Of a stretch of DNA of 64,000 bases, positions 37,340 to 45,559 are shown piece by piece (positions within the stretch are counted from its first letter, which is position 1; every line of letters starts with the position of its first letter). Origin of the DNA: CAZHFW01 sp964531675 (GTDB lineage: Bacteria; Planctomycetota; Phycisphaerae; Phycisphaerales; UBA1924); NCBI GenBank assembly GCA_964531675.1, contig CAZHFW010000005.1, forward strand, positions 1-64,000, in the 5' to 3' direction. Under the pieces are notes generated by a model, which saw only the letters and a program-made list of their open reading frames with translations, did no database searches and was not told the origin of the DNA. The translations under genes and the position numbers were made by a program.

Positions 37340-37915
37340 ATGTCGGGGGTGCCGGGCCAAGACGAACGCGACCTCGCGCTGATGCAGCGTGTGGCCAGCG
37401 GCGACGAGAAAGCGGTCGCGGAGCTTTACGACCGCTTCGGCTCGTTGGTCTTCCGGATGGCGTTCCAGGCGATGCCCGGTCGGGCGGAGGCTGAAGACGC
37501 GGTCCAGGAGATTTTCGTCAGGCTGTGGCGCACCGCGGGCCGGTACGACCCCAACCGGGCGGCTCTGGTGACCTGGGTGATGCTGATTGCTCGGCGTCAC
37601 ATCGTGGACAAGCTCCGGCGCTCCAAGGCGCGGGTCAAGGCTTCGAGCCTGGACGCTGCCCAGGCGCCAACCCCGGCTTCGGGCGAGCTTGACCTGTCGA
37701 GGATGGAGAAGGACGAGCGGTTCGTGGCCCTGATGCAACGGATCAACGCCCTTCCCGAACTCCAGCGGACGGTCGTCACCCGGGCCTACCTGGGCGGCCA
37801 GACGCTGCGGCAGATCGGCGAGGAACTGAACACGCCTTTGGGAACGATCAAATCGGCCTTGAGCCGTGCGCTTGTGAGGCTCAGAGAACGAGCCAGTGAG
37901 GAAGTAACCGTATGA
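37340..37915 (+). CDS. ECF-type RNA polymerase sigma factor
   Basis: This is a 191-residue sigma-70 family factor with only regions 2 and 4. Region 2 (about 24-95) contains YDRFGSLVFRMAFQAM, AEDAVQEIFVRLWR and VMLIARRHIVDKLRR; region 4 (about 133-185) has LPELQRTVVTRAYLGGQTLRQIGEELNTPLGTIKSALSRALVRLRE. It resembles SigK-like ECF factors. The start codon follows GAAGGA. Its stop overlaps the ATG of the next gene by 4 bp (ATGA), so sigma and anti-sigma are co-translated. The signal and regulon are unknown. Confidence 0.93.
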   Translation: MSGVPGQDERDLALMQRVASGDEKAVAELYDRFGSLVFRMAFQAMPGRAEAEDAVQEIFVRLWRTAGRYDPNRAALVTWVMLIARRHIVDKLRRSKARVKASSLDAAQAPTPASGELDLSRMEKDERFVALMQRINALPELQRTVVTRAYLGGQTLRQIGEELNTPLGTIKSALSRALVRLRERASEEVTV

Positions 37916-38781
37916 CGTTGCACGAACTCCTTGAAGCGGCTCAGCTTGACGCGCTCGGGCTTCTGGACGCCGAAGAGCAGCAGGCGTTCGAGAAGGCCTT
38001 CGCGGCGGCGGCCCCCGCGGTGCGCGAGCAGGTCCGGCGCGAGCAGGCCAGGCTGTGCCGCATGGAGAGCGTTCTGCCTGACGTGGCGCCCCCCGCGGAT
38101 CTGCGCCAGCGCGTGCTGAACGCGGTCTCCACCGCGCAGGCGGCCGAGGCCCTCTCGGAGCTTCAGTCGGGTCGGGTCGTGCACATGGGTGGACGGGACG
38201 GCGCCTCGGCCATGCCCGAGCGCCGCGTTTCGCGGCTTTGGCGTGCGGCGGCGGTCGGCTTTGCCGCGGCAACGGTCGTCTTCGGCGTGACCACCCTTTC
38301 CGTGCAGGATCAGTACAAGACGCTCACGCGTCAGCTCGAGGACCAGAAGCTTCTGAACGACTACGTCGTGGCCTTCGGCTCCGAGCACGTTTCGGGCGCG
38401 ATCTTCGACGCCAACACCAAGCGCGTGGTCCTGACCTCGGCCGACGCCGGTTTCTCCGGTCGTGCGGCCTTGTGGTACAACCAGGACTGGCAGTCGGCCG
38501 ACTTCTTCGCGATGAACCTGCCTTCGGCCAAGGGCACGACCTACAAGCTCGTGGCCCGCGGTCGTGACGGCCGGGTCACCCGCGAGATCGCCGAGTTCGA
38601 CTCGGGCGCGGGCGTCATCAGCCGCAAGATCGTGGTCGATCCGAAGAAGGACTACGCCCTGGCTCTGGTCTCGGTCCGCAAGGGCCGTCCGATCGAGGAA
38701 GGCACCACGGTGCTCCAGTCCCAGCCTCTGGCGACCGCTCTGGCGATGGTCGCGATCGATCGCTTCGACGTGCTGGCCTGA
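37912..38781 (+). CDS. RskA-type membrane anti-sigma factor
   Basis: This 289-residue protein has a cytosolic N-terminal anti-sigma region (1-~105, LHELLEAAQLDALGLLDAEEQQAFE), one membrane helix (~108-130, LWRAAAVGFAAATVVFGVTTL), a short coiled coil (TLTRQLEDQKLLNDYV), and an extracytoplasmic RskA-like domain (~150-285, GRAALWYNQDWQSADFFAMNLP). There is no His-x3-Cys-x2-Cys zinc motif, so it is not a redox-type ZAS anti-sigma factor. It should hold the upstream sigma factor at the membrane until its external domain receives a signal or is cleaved. It overlaps the sigma gene by 4 bp. Confidence 0.9.
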   Translation: MTLHELLEAAQLDALGLLDAEEQQAFEKAFAAAAPAVREQVRREQARLCRMESVLPDVAPPADLRQRVLNAVSTAQAAEALSELQSGRVVHMGGRDGASAMPERRVSRLWRAAAVGFAAATVVFGVTTLSVQDQYKTLTRQLEDQKLLNDYVVAFGSEHVSGAIFDANTKRVVLTSADAGFSGRAALWYNQDWQSADFFAMNLPSAKGTTYKLVARGRDGRVTREIAEFDSGAGVISRKIVVDPKKDYALALVSVRKGRPIEEGTTVLQSQPLATALAMVAIDRFDVLA

Positions 38782-38823
38782 GCAGCTCGTCCGGCCACGT
38801 CCGATTCAACAGCTCAAACGAAA

Positions 38824-38857
38824 CACCCCGCCAGCGATGGCGGGGTGCTTTGTTTTT
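38824..38857 (+). terminator. Intrinsic terminator of the sigma/anti-sigma operon
   Basis: A perfect 10-bp stem CACCCCGCCA/TGGCGGGGTG with a GCGA loop is followed by CTTTGTTTTT. Confidence 0.93.
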
Positions 38858-38875
38858 GGACTTGTGATGACGGGC

Positions 38876-41323
38876 TCAGCTGTTCATGCGCGGCCAGCGC
38901 TTCTCGTCGAGAATCGCGTCGAGCTGGGCGTCGCCCTCGTAGCGGAGGCGAGCGGCGGCGAGTCTGGAGTAGAGCAAGCCCGCGGCGCCAAGGACGAGCA
39001 CCGCGCCGCCGCCGGCCATGATCGCGGCGTAGATGAGGCGCTGGTTGTCGATGGGCTCCTTGCCCGCGACAGCGGGCTGGGAGACCAGGGTCGCGGCGCC
39101 GTCGGCGCGGCGCGAACGGGTCGCGTTGGCCTGGCTGGCGATGCTGTTCACGAGCGTGTCAAGGATGCGCTGGGTGCGATCGGCGCCGGGGCCCTTGAAC
39201 TCAACCACGAGCGTACCGGGTGAGGGCGACTCATGGACGAGCCCGGCCTTGATGGCCTCGGAGAGCGCGCCGGGGGTGCCGAGCTGGGCCAGCCCGCGAC
39301 GCTTCATGCGATCGGAGGTCTCTTCGAGCTGCTGGGGATCGTTGAGCATCTGCTCGTGGTACTTCTGCCACTCTTCCTTCTCGTCCATGCTCAGGTCGCG
39401 GCCGGCGCCGTCGGCGGTGAGCGTGGCCCGGGCGGCGTACGTGCCCGGGAAGACCTGGCGGGCCACGCCGAAGCTCAGGCCGGCGAGGATCGCCAGGCAG
39501 GCCAGGGAGTAGCAGAGCAGGGCGGCAACGCGGCCGCCGGCCTGCTTGCGCTGGAGCTTGCGCTGTGATTCGTGGAACGCTTCGCGGGCCGCGACAAGTT
39601 CGGCGCGCTGGGCGAGCACCTGCTCGGCCTGCTCGTAGCGCGTGCGGAGCACGTCGGTGGCCTTGCGGACCTTGGCGGAACGTTCGCGGACGAGCTTGCG
39701 GGCCTTGCGGAGGCGGCCGCGCCGCACGACGACGCGGTGATCGTCGTTCGGACTCGACGCGCGGGCCGAGCTGAGCTCATCGCGGGCGCGATCGCGCTCG
39801 GACTGGAGCCTGGACTTCTCTTCGGCCTCAGAACGCAGCTGGGCGTAGAGCTTCTCGACCGCGGCGTCACGTTCGGTGATCGCGCTGGTCAGCTCGTCCA
39901 CCTGCTGCCTGAGCTCCCCCACCGCCCGCACGTGCTGGGCGGTCTGCTCCGCCTCGGACTCGCGGAGCTGGTTGGTTTCCTCGACCAGTTGACGGGCGCT
40001 CTCGAGCTCGCTGCGGAGCGAGTCGAGCTCCTGACGGACCGCGGGGCCGATCTGCTCGGCGGAGGAGAGCTTGCCGACCAGTTCCTCGCGTTCGCGGTGG
40101 AGCTGATCGATCTGCTCCGCGAGCTTCTGCTGGCTGGTGCGGGCCTGATCGAACTGGCTGCGCACGGCGCCGAGCTGATCGCGCAGGGTGAGCAGCTCGG
40201 AGGCGAACTGCTCACGCTCCTTGGTGAACGCTTCGAGCTCGGTTCGCAGAGACGCGAGCTCCTGCTGGGCCTGATCGCGCTCGCGGGCGACGGCGTCCCG
40301 TTCGCGCGTCACTGCCGCCAGTTCGGCCTTGAGCTTCTCGAACTCCTGGGAGCCCGACGCCGCCTGCTTGCGGGCGGATTCCACATCCGCGCGGGCCTGC
40401 GTGAGCTGGCTGGCGAGCTGATCGCGCTCGGCGGTCAGCGCCTGGAGCTGGGCCGCGGCCTGGTCGACGCGGGTCTGATGCTGCTGGGCGCGGGCCTCGG
40501 CCTCGGCCAGCTTCTGCTGGAACGCCTGCTCACCGGCGGAGCGCTCGGAGAGCTGCTTGCGGAGGTCGGCGGCTTCGTCGCGCGCTTCGGCCGCGACGCG
40601 CTTGAACTCGCGGAGTTCGAGGGTCACCGCGTCCACTTCGCCCGAGGCGCGCTGGAGCGACACCTGAAGCTTGTGGGCTTCGGTCTGGCGGGCGTGGGCT
40701 TCGGCCTGGGCCTGTTCGGCCTTGGCGCGGAGTTCTTCCAGCGCCGCAGCGGTCCGGCGGACCTGTTCATCTCGCTTGCCGACCTCGGACTCCAGGCCCG
40801 AGACACGCTGCGCGAGTTCATCGCGCTGCTTCTCGACCTGTTCCATGGCGGCCAGCCTCTGCTGGAGCGAGGTTTCGCTGGCCTGACACTGCTCGAAGCG
40901 CTGGTTGGCCGCCAGCTCGCGGGCCGCGACGTTGGCTTCCTTGGCGGCGTCCTCGCGCTCGCGATCCTCGAGCCTCTTCCACCAGGCTTCCAGTTCGGTC
41001 TGCCTGGCGGCCAGTTCGTTCTCGCGCGTCTCGGCGGACTTCTGAAGCTCGCCGAGGGCCGCGTGGTCCTGCTCGAGCCTGCTCGCCTGATCCTGGATCT
41101 GCGTGAGGCGCGCGGTGAGGTCCTGCTCCCGGCGGGCCAGTTCGAGTTCACGCGTGCGCAGGTCTTCATCGACGCGGCGCTGCTCGGCGAGCTGCTTCTT
41201 CAGGTTGCTCAGCCGGTTCTCAAAGTCGGCCAGAATGTCGAAGGCCTGGTCGGCGGGTGCGTGGCCGCTCGCGGCATGGGACTGCCCGGCGTCCGGCTGA
41301 CCTTGGCTCACGTCCTGGGACAT
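38876..41323 (-). CDS. Long coiled-coil protein with C-terminal Wzz-like membrane module
   Basis: This protein has 815 residues from the ATG at 41323, set by GGAGG 7 bp upstream. Residues ~30-590 are an almost uninterrupted heptad coiled coil (Glu/Gln/Arg/Ala-rich, e.g. LSNLKKQLAEQRRVDEDLRT) with no signal peptide, so it should be cytosolic. A membrane helix at ~600-620 is followed by ~140 extracytoplasmic residues and a second helix at ~764-785, then a short cytosolic tail ending KRWPRMNS. The part between the helices (GTYAARATLTADG, LVVEFKGPGADRTQRILDTLVNSIASQ) matches the layout of Wzz/GumC chain-length regulators. No Tyr-kinase domain is fused. It could organise polysaccharide export or envelope structure. 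No direct homologue is recalled. Confidence 0.78.
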   Translation of the reverse strand: MSQDVSQGQPDAGQSHAASGHAPADQAFDILADFENRLSNLKKQLAEQRRVDEDLRTRELELARREQDLTARLTQIQDQASRLEQDHAALGELQKSAETRENELAARQTELEAWWKRLEDREREDAAKEANVAARELAANQRFEQCQASETSLQQRLAAMEQVEKQRDELAQRVSGLESEVGKRDEQVRRTAAALEELRAKAEQAQAEAHARQTEAHKLQVSLQRASGEVDAVTLELREFKRVAAEARDEAADLRKQLSERSAGEQAFQQKLAEAEARAQQHQTRVDQAAAQLQALTAERDQLASQLTQARADVESARKQAASGSQEFEKLKAELAAVTRERDAVARERDQAQQELASLRTELEAFTKEREQFASELLTLRDQLGAVRSQFDQARTSQQKLAEQIDQLHREREELVGKLSSAEQIGPAVRQELDSLRSELESARQLVEETNQLRESEAEQTAQHVRAVGELRQQVDELTSAITERDAAVEKLYAQLRSEAEEKSRLQSERDRARDELSSARASSPNDDHRVVVRRGRLRKARKLVRERSAKVRKATDVLRTRYEQAEQVLAQRAELVAAREAFHESQRKLQRKQAGGRVAALLCYSLACLAILAGLSFGVARQVFPGTYAARATLTADGAGRDLSMDEKEEWQKYHEQMLNDPQQLEETSDRMKRRGLAQLGTPGALSEAIKAGLVHESPSPGTLVVEFKGPGADRTQRILDTLVNSIASQANATRSRRADGAATLVSQPAVAGKEPIDNQRLIYAAIMAGGGAVLVLGAAGLLYSRLAAARLRYEGDAQLDAILDEKRWPRMNS

Positions 41324-41519
41324 TGATCGCCTCCACTCTCCAAAACGTCGATACGGGCCGGCGCAAGACCGACCCCCGGGGGTGCTATCGGTCCCCATCG
41401 ATGCGGACTGAACCCCGCCTCGGGCGCAATCCTCGCGTGTGGGACCCAGGGCCCCGCCCAGCTGCGCCCGCGTGCTTCCCGGCACTCCGATAACCTTCTC
41501 TGACCTCCGGAGAACGCAT

Positions 41520-42464
41520 TTGCCTGGGTGCACCCTCGAAACCGATCGCCTGCGTCTGATCGTCGACCCCAACCTGGGGGGCGCGATCCGAAGGCTCGAC
41601 GTCCGCGCGCCCTCGGGCGAGTTCTTCCCGCTGCTCCGCCCGACACCCGACCAAGCGACCAGACGCGGGGAGACGAGCTGCTTCCTCATGCTCCCCTGGG
41701 TCGGACGCATCCCCAGCGGTCGCTTCGCGTTCCGCGAGACGATGCACACCCTCCGCGTCGACTCCAGCGACGGCAAGCACGCGATCCACGGCGACATCAC
41801 CCAGCGCTCGTTCACCATCACCGACCGATCGCCCGTCTCCGTCCGCATGGAGCTCGACGCGTGCGGCGACCGGCTCCGGGACCGCAACTGGCCCTGGGAC
41901 TACCGCGCCGATCTGCGCTACGAGCTCGGGCCCGATCGCGTGATGTGCGAACTTGGGATCACCAACCCCTCCACGCACGCCTTCCCGGTCGGCGGTGGAT
42001 TCCATCCCTACTTCCAGCGCAGGCTCTGGGCCGAACACGCCGACGAGTCGTGCACGCTCAACGCGGGCGTGCGCGGCCACTATCCGATGACCAACCTGGC
42101 CGCGACCGGCCCGGCGGTTCCCGATGCTCTGACCCAGTCGCTTGTCCGCGGCACGCACTTTCCGGATCCGACCGACGACGTGTTTCTCCGGGACATGCAC
42201 GCGCCGCCGCCGCGGATCGCGTGGCCTCGCTCGGGCGTGCGGATGACGCTCGAACTCGGGGACAACCTCACGCACCTGGTCTGCTGGGCGCCGCACGAGA
42301 ACGGCACACGCACCGGATTCTTCTGCGTCGAACCACTCTCCACGACCACCGACGCCTTCAATCTCCACGCCAAGGGCCAGGCGGAGACGGGCGTTTTGGA
42401 GCTTGAGCCCGGCGCCCGGGTGAGCTTCCGGATGAACTTCCGCTTCGAAGGCCTTCCCAGGTAG
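41520..42464 (+). CDS. Aldose 1-epimerase (galactose mutarotase) family protein
   Basis: This cytosolic enzyme of the mutarotase superfamily interconverts sugar anomers. From the TTG at 41520, with CGGAGA upstream, it has 314 residues; a GTG at 41439 would add 27 poorly conserved residues. Key positions are visible: PNLGGAIRRLDV, the PWVGRIPSGRFAF block, the first catalytic-type His in HAIHGDI, the second in GGGFHPYF, and the catalytic base Glu in FFCVEPLSTTTDAFN. The sugar substrate is uncertain; hexose-6-phosphate epimerase-like relatives exist. It is divergent from the coiled-coil gene and followed 17 bp later by the EVE gene. Confidence 0.87.
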   Translation: MPGCTLETDRLRLIVDPNLGGAIRRLDVRAPSGEFFPLLRPTPDQATRRGETSCFLMLPWVGRIPSGRFAFRETMHTLRVDSSDGKHAIHGDITQRSFTITDRSPVSVRMELDACGDRLRDRNWPWDYRADLRYELGPDRVMCELGITNPSTHAFPVGGGFHPYFQRRLWAEHADESCTLNAGVRGHYPMTNLAATGPAVPDALTQSLVRGTHFPDPTDDVFLRDMHAPPPRIAWPRSGVRMTLELGDNLTHLVCWAPHENGTRTGFFCVEPLSTTTDAFNLHAKGQAETGVLELEPGARVSFRMNFRFEGLPR

Positions 42465-42481
42465 ACGGAGCACGCGCGACG

Positions 42482-42913
42482 ATGGCGACATTCCTGCTCA
42501 AGACCGAGCCGAGCGAGTACAGCTACCAGAGGCTGGTGCGTGAGAAGTCCTGCGTGTGGACGGGCGTCGCCAATGCGACCGCGCTCATCCATCTTCGGGC
42601 GATGAAGAAGGGCGACCTGGCGTTCATCTACCATACGGGCGATGAGAAGGCCATCGTCGGGCTCGCGAAGGTCGCACGCGGCGCGTACGAAGACCCGGAC
42701 GCGCCGGGCCTGAACGACAAAGGCGAGCCCAAGCGGGCGGTGGTTGATCTCACACCGGTCGCGGAGGCCAGGACGCCGTTGACGCTCGCGCAGATCAAGG
42801 CCGACCCGCGCTTCAAGAACTTCGCGCTGGTGACCATCGGGCGACTGAGCGTCATGCCCGTGGATGCCGCTCTCGAAAAGGCCATCCGCGAGCTGGCCGG
42901 GATCAAGGCGTGA
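42482..42913 (+). CDS. EVE-domain protein
   Basis: This is a 143-residue single EVE (PUA-like) domain. It starts with the hallmark FLLKTEPSEYSYQRL, and carries CVWTGVANATALIHLRAMKKGDLAFIYHTGDEKAIVGLAKV and, near the end, FALVTIGRLSVMPV. EVE domains bind modified bases in nucleic acids; stand-alone bacterial versions are common and may recognise modified DNA or RNA, and some sit in defence systems. No restriction or modification gene is next to it here, so a general cellular role is more likely. It probably shares a transcript with the mutarotase-like gene. Confidence 0.92.
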   Translation: MATFLLKTEPSEYSYQRLVREKSCVWTGVANATALIHLRAMKKGDLAFIYHTGDEKAIVGLAKVARGAYEDPDAPGLNDKGEPKRAVVDLTPVAEARTPLTLAQIKADPRFKNFALVTIGRLSVMPVDAALEKAIRELAGIKA

Positions 42914-42935
42914 ACCAGACCCGGCCGGGTCGCGA

Positions 42936-43541
42936 TTACTTCTTGCCCTGGCTCTCTGGCGCGGGCTTCAAGCGATAGAGCTCGATGGGCTTGTCCCAGG
43001 CCTTTTCGATCTTGCTGATGCGCTGCACGAACGCCTGCACTTCGGCGGTCGGCGCGGTGATGACCACTTCCTTGTCGGCGATGGCGTGGGTCAGGACCTG
43101 GGAGCCATCGAAGAGCGCATCCTTGAGCCAGTCCTTGGCGAGCTGACGGGCCACGAGCTTGTCGCCATCGCGGGAGAACTTCACGAAGCAGTGGGCCGGG
43201 ACGAACATCGTGCCCGCAGCGTCGGAGACTCGGGTGCGCTCCGAGTCGGTCGGAGACAGATCCAGGAACTGGTCATCGCCGAGCTTGACGACCTGGAACT
43301 GGGCCTCGATCCCGTCCTTGTCGACGTTGTGGGGAACGACTTCGAGGCGATAGACCTTCGCGTCACTCGTCGGGAGCACCACGTACGTCGTGTCACCACG
43401 CTGTTCGGTCCAGGAACCGATGAGGCCCTGATCGGCGATGGTGGTGCCTTCGGAAGCGAGCGGGTTCAGCGACGGCGTCGTGCATCCACCCAGCAGCGTG
43501 CACGCCAGAGCGATGGGAGCGATCAGACGGCGGAACAGCAT
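42936..43541 (-). CDS. Lipoprotein of unknown function
   Basis: This is a 201-residue lipoprotein with signal peptide and lipobox LLGG-C at about residue 20 (MLFRRLIAPIALACTLLGGC). GGAGG upstream fixes the ATG at 43541. The mature part has a lipocalin-like or small beta-barrel flavour (LIGSWTEQRGDTTYVVLPTSDAKVYRLEVV, LGDDQFLDLS, FVPAHCFVKFSRDGDKLVARQLAKDWLKD). No family is recognised. It is the last of a same-strand trio after the SpoIIE- and HD-GYP-type genes, 87 bp downstream of the latter. Confidence 0.82.
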   Translation of the reverse strand: MLFRRLIAPIALACTLLGGCTTPSLNPLASEGTTIADQGLIGSWTEQRGDTTYVVLPTSDAKVYRLEVVPHNVDKDGIEAQFQVVKLGDDQFLDLSPTDSERTRVSDAAGTMFVPAHCFVKFSRDGDKLVARQLAKDWLKDALFDGSQVLTHAIADKEVVITAPTAEVQAFVQRISKIEKAWDKPIELYRLKPAPESQGKK

Positions 43542-43628
43542 GTGTGCCTCCTTCCCGCCCATGCGGGCGAGCACTTGATTGTTGGAGGGTTCCCGACGTG
43601 AAGGCCCGCGAGGCTTCCGGACCCCTCT

Positions 43629-44285
43629 TCAGGGCATGCGCACGCGTCGCATCATCTCGGAGGCGTCGAACCTCGCGACCGGCACGTCGTCGTTGTAGTA
43701 GTGCAGGATCCAGTCGAGCTTGCCGGTCCGGTACATCCCCGCGAACATCTCGACCGCATCCGGGAAATAGCGCGTGCCGCTGGATGACTTGAGCTCTTCG
43801 ATAGCCCGCTCTGCGGCGGCCTCTCCGATCTGCGTGCGGTAGGGCCTCACGCTCGTCAGTGCGTCGAATGAGTCGATCACGGAGAAGTAGCGTGCGACCA
43901 GCGGGATCCGCTCGCCGCCGAGCGCGTCGGGATAGCCCTTGCCGTCCCAGCGTTCGTGGTGGTGCCTGACCAGTTCGAGCACGATGGAATCGTCTTCGCC
44001 GACGCCGAGCAGATACTCGTGGCCCCGGGCGGCGTGCGTCTGCATGATGCTGAACTCGTCGTCGCTGAGCTTGCCGGGCTTCTGGAGGATCTGATCGGGG
44101 ATCTCGATCTTGCCGATGTCGTGCAGCGCAGCGGCCTTGGTCAAGCGCGCGATCGTGTCGTGATCGATCCCGGCCTCTTCCGCCAGGGCGCGGGTGTAGA
44201 GCACCACGCGCCACGTGTGGGCAGCGGTCGAAAGGTCCTTGACCTCGATCAGCCTGACCAGAGCGTGGAGGACTTCGGCGTCCAT
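43629..44285 (-). CDS. HD-GYP-type metal-dependent phosphohydrolase
   Basis: This is a 218-residue soluble protein consisting of just an HD-GYP domain. The HD motif is ALHDIGKIEIPD (~55-66); the metal-binding histidines appear in LVRHHHERWDGKGYPDALGGE, which contains the GYP triad, and in ARYFSVIDSFDALTSVRPYR. HD-GYP proteins hydrolyse cyclic di-GMP or cGAMP; some act as catalytically weak adaptors. Its neighbour is a SpoIIE phosphatase, and no sensor domain is fused, so it may receive input by interaction. Confidence 0.9.
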   Translation of the reverse strand: MDAEVLHALVRLIEVKDLSTAAHTWRVVLYTRALAEEAGIDHDTIARLTKAAALHDIGKIEIPDQILQKPGKLSDDEFSIMQTHAARGHEYLLGVGEDDSIVLELVRHHHERWDGKGYPDALGGERIPLVARYFSVIDSFDALTSVRPYRTQIGEAAAERAIEELKSSSGTRYFPDAVEMFAGMYRTGKLDWILHYYNDDVPVARFDASEMMRRVRMP

Positions 44286-44357
44286 CGATGCACAGATCGT
44301 AGCGGCATTCCGGAGCGTACCGCACGAGAACGCTTCAGGAGGCCGGCGGACGCGGGG

Positions 44358-45509
44358 TTATCGGGTCCCGACGACCCGCACGAGCAGCAGCGTCTGATCG
44401 TCCTGCTGGATGCCGTGGGCGCGGACTGCATTCATAATGCGATCGAAGACGACTTCATCCGCTTCGTGTGCGTGCCTGGCGATCAGTTCGCGCAGTCCCG
44501 CAAGGCCGAGCTGTTTGCCTTGGGCGTCGGCGACTTCCATCAGGCCGTCGGTCAGGAGGACGAAGAGGTCCCCCACCGCTGCCGGCGTGGTGCGCGCGGG
44601 GTACATCGGCGAGGCATCGATCCCGAGCGGGAGATCGTCGTTGGGCAGATCTGTGACGACGCCGGTGCTCGCAACCCAGCGCAGGATGGGGAGGTGACCG
44701 GCCAGCACGAAGGACGCTTCGCCGGGCGTCTCGAAGCGCATGCACGCGAACGTGATGAACATCCCGGGCTCGTTGACCTGGAGGATGGCCCGGTTGGCGT
44801 CGCGCACCACGCGATCGAGGGAAAGGTCTTCGAGCAAGAGGGTGCGAAGGGAGCTCTTGAGCATGGCCATGAGCACCCCCGCACGCACGCCGTGACCAGC
44901 GACGTCGCCCAGGAACACATCCACGCGGCCGGGGCGGGCGACCAGGTCCGCAAGGTCGCCTCCCATCTCGGTGCTGGGAGAAGAGCGCCCGTAGATCCGC
45001 AGGGTGTCGACGCGGGCGTCGATGTCCGGGACCAGCGTGTTGTGCATCTGCCTGGCGACATCGAGCTCGGCGCGGGCCGCTGCGGCGCGGCGCTCCACGC
45101 GGCGGGTGGCGCGGATGCTCCCGATGTAGCCGATGATCATGAACGCGACGCCCATGACGGCGCTGGTGAGTTGTCTGATCTGCGGCGAAGCGTCCATGCC
45201 GAGCGTCAGGACCCCGAGCCTGGCCATGAGGATGCCGAGCTTCCAGGGGCCGAACATCTGCCACGCGATGACCGCGGGGATGAGCCAGAGCTTGCGGTAC
45301 ATGAACACCGCGGCCCACATGACGGAGCTGACGCCCGCGATCAGCGCGGCGTAGAGGGTTCCCGCCCAGCCCCACGGGTCGGACTGCATCATGCCCATGA
45401 ACGATCCGATGGGCATGAAACTGAAGAAGGTCGCAAGCAGGATGCTGCGCCGCTCGATGGGCGAGAGATCACGAAGATTGCGGCGGGCCTGCGGCCCTTG
45501 GGAACCCAT
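44358..45509 (-). CDS. Membrane-bound SpoIIE/RsbU-type PP2C phosphatase
   Basis: This 383-residue protein starts at the ATG at 45509. Four or more membrane helices fill residues ~20-135 (ILLATFFSFMPIGSFM, LYAALIAGVSSVMWAAVFMY, SAVMGVAFMIIGYI). A short coiled region (RRVERRAAAARAELDVARQMHNTLVPD) leads into the PP2C domain (~165-380), with Asp metal ligands in VDVFLGDVAGHGVRAGVLMAMLK, LLTDGLMEVADAQGK and QDDQTLLLVRV. Such phosphatases dephosphorylate STAS anti-anti-sigma proteins in partner-switching. No STAS or HPK-type anti-sigma gene is adjacent. It is transcribed toward the HD-GYP gene and diverges from the DUF3592 gene. Confidence 0.88.
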   Translation of the reverse strand: MGSQGPQARRNLRDLSPIERRSILLATFFSFMPIGSFMGMMQSDPWGWAGTLYAALIAGVSSVMWAAVFMYRKLWLIPAVIAWQMFGPWKLGILMARLGVLTLGMDASPQIRQLTSAVMGVAFMIIGYIGSIRATRRVERRAAAARAELDVARQMHNTLVPDIDARVDTLRIYGRSSPSTEMGGDLADLVARPGRVDVFLGDVAGHGVRAGVLMAMLKSSLRTLLLEDLSLDRVVRDANRAILQVNEPGMFITFACMRFETPGEASFVLAGHLPILRWVASTGVVTDLPNDDLPLGIDASPMYPARTTPAAVGDLFVLLTDGLMEVADAQGKQLGLAGLRELIARHAHEADEVVFDRIMNAVRAHGIQQDDQTLLLVRVVGTR

Positions 45510-45547
45510 GCGCCCACAAGATACCTCGAACGCTGGCGCGAAGCTGG

Positions 45548-45553
45548 TAGTCT
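45548..45553 (+). promoter_or_regulatory. Candidate -10 box (TAGTCT) of a leaderless DUF3592 transcript
   Basis: TAGTCT fits TANNNT and ends 6 nt before the ATG at 45560. The whole divergent intergenic space is 50 bp, leaving little room for a leader. No good -35 is visible. Confidence 0.35.
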
Positions 45554-45559
45554 GAACCG

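Noticed and set aside
42482..42913. EVE protein as part of a defence island
   Set aside because: Its neighbours are a sugar epimerase, a lipoprotein and signalling genes; no restriction, methylase or nuclease gene is next to it.
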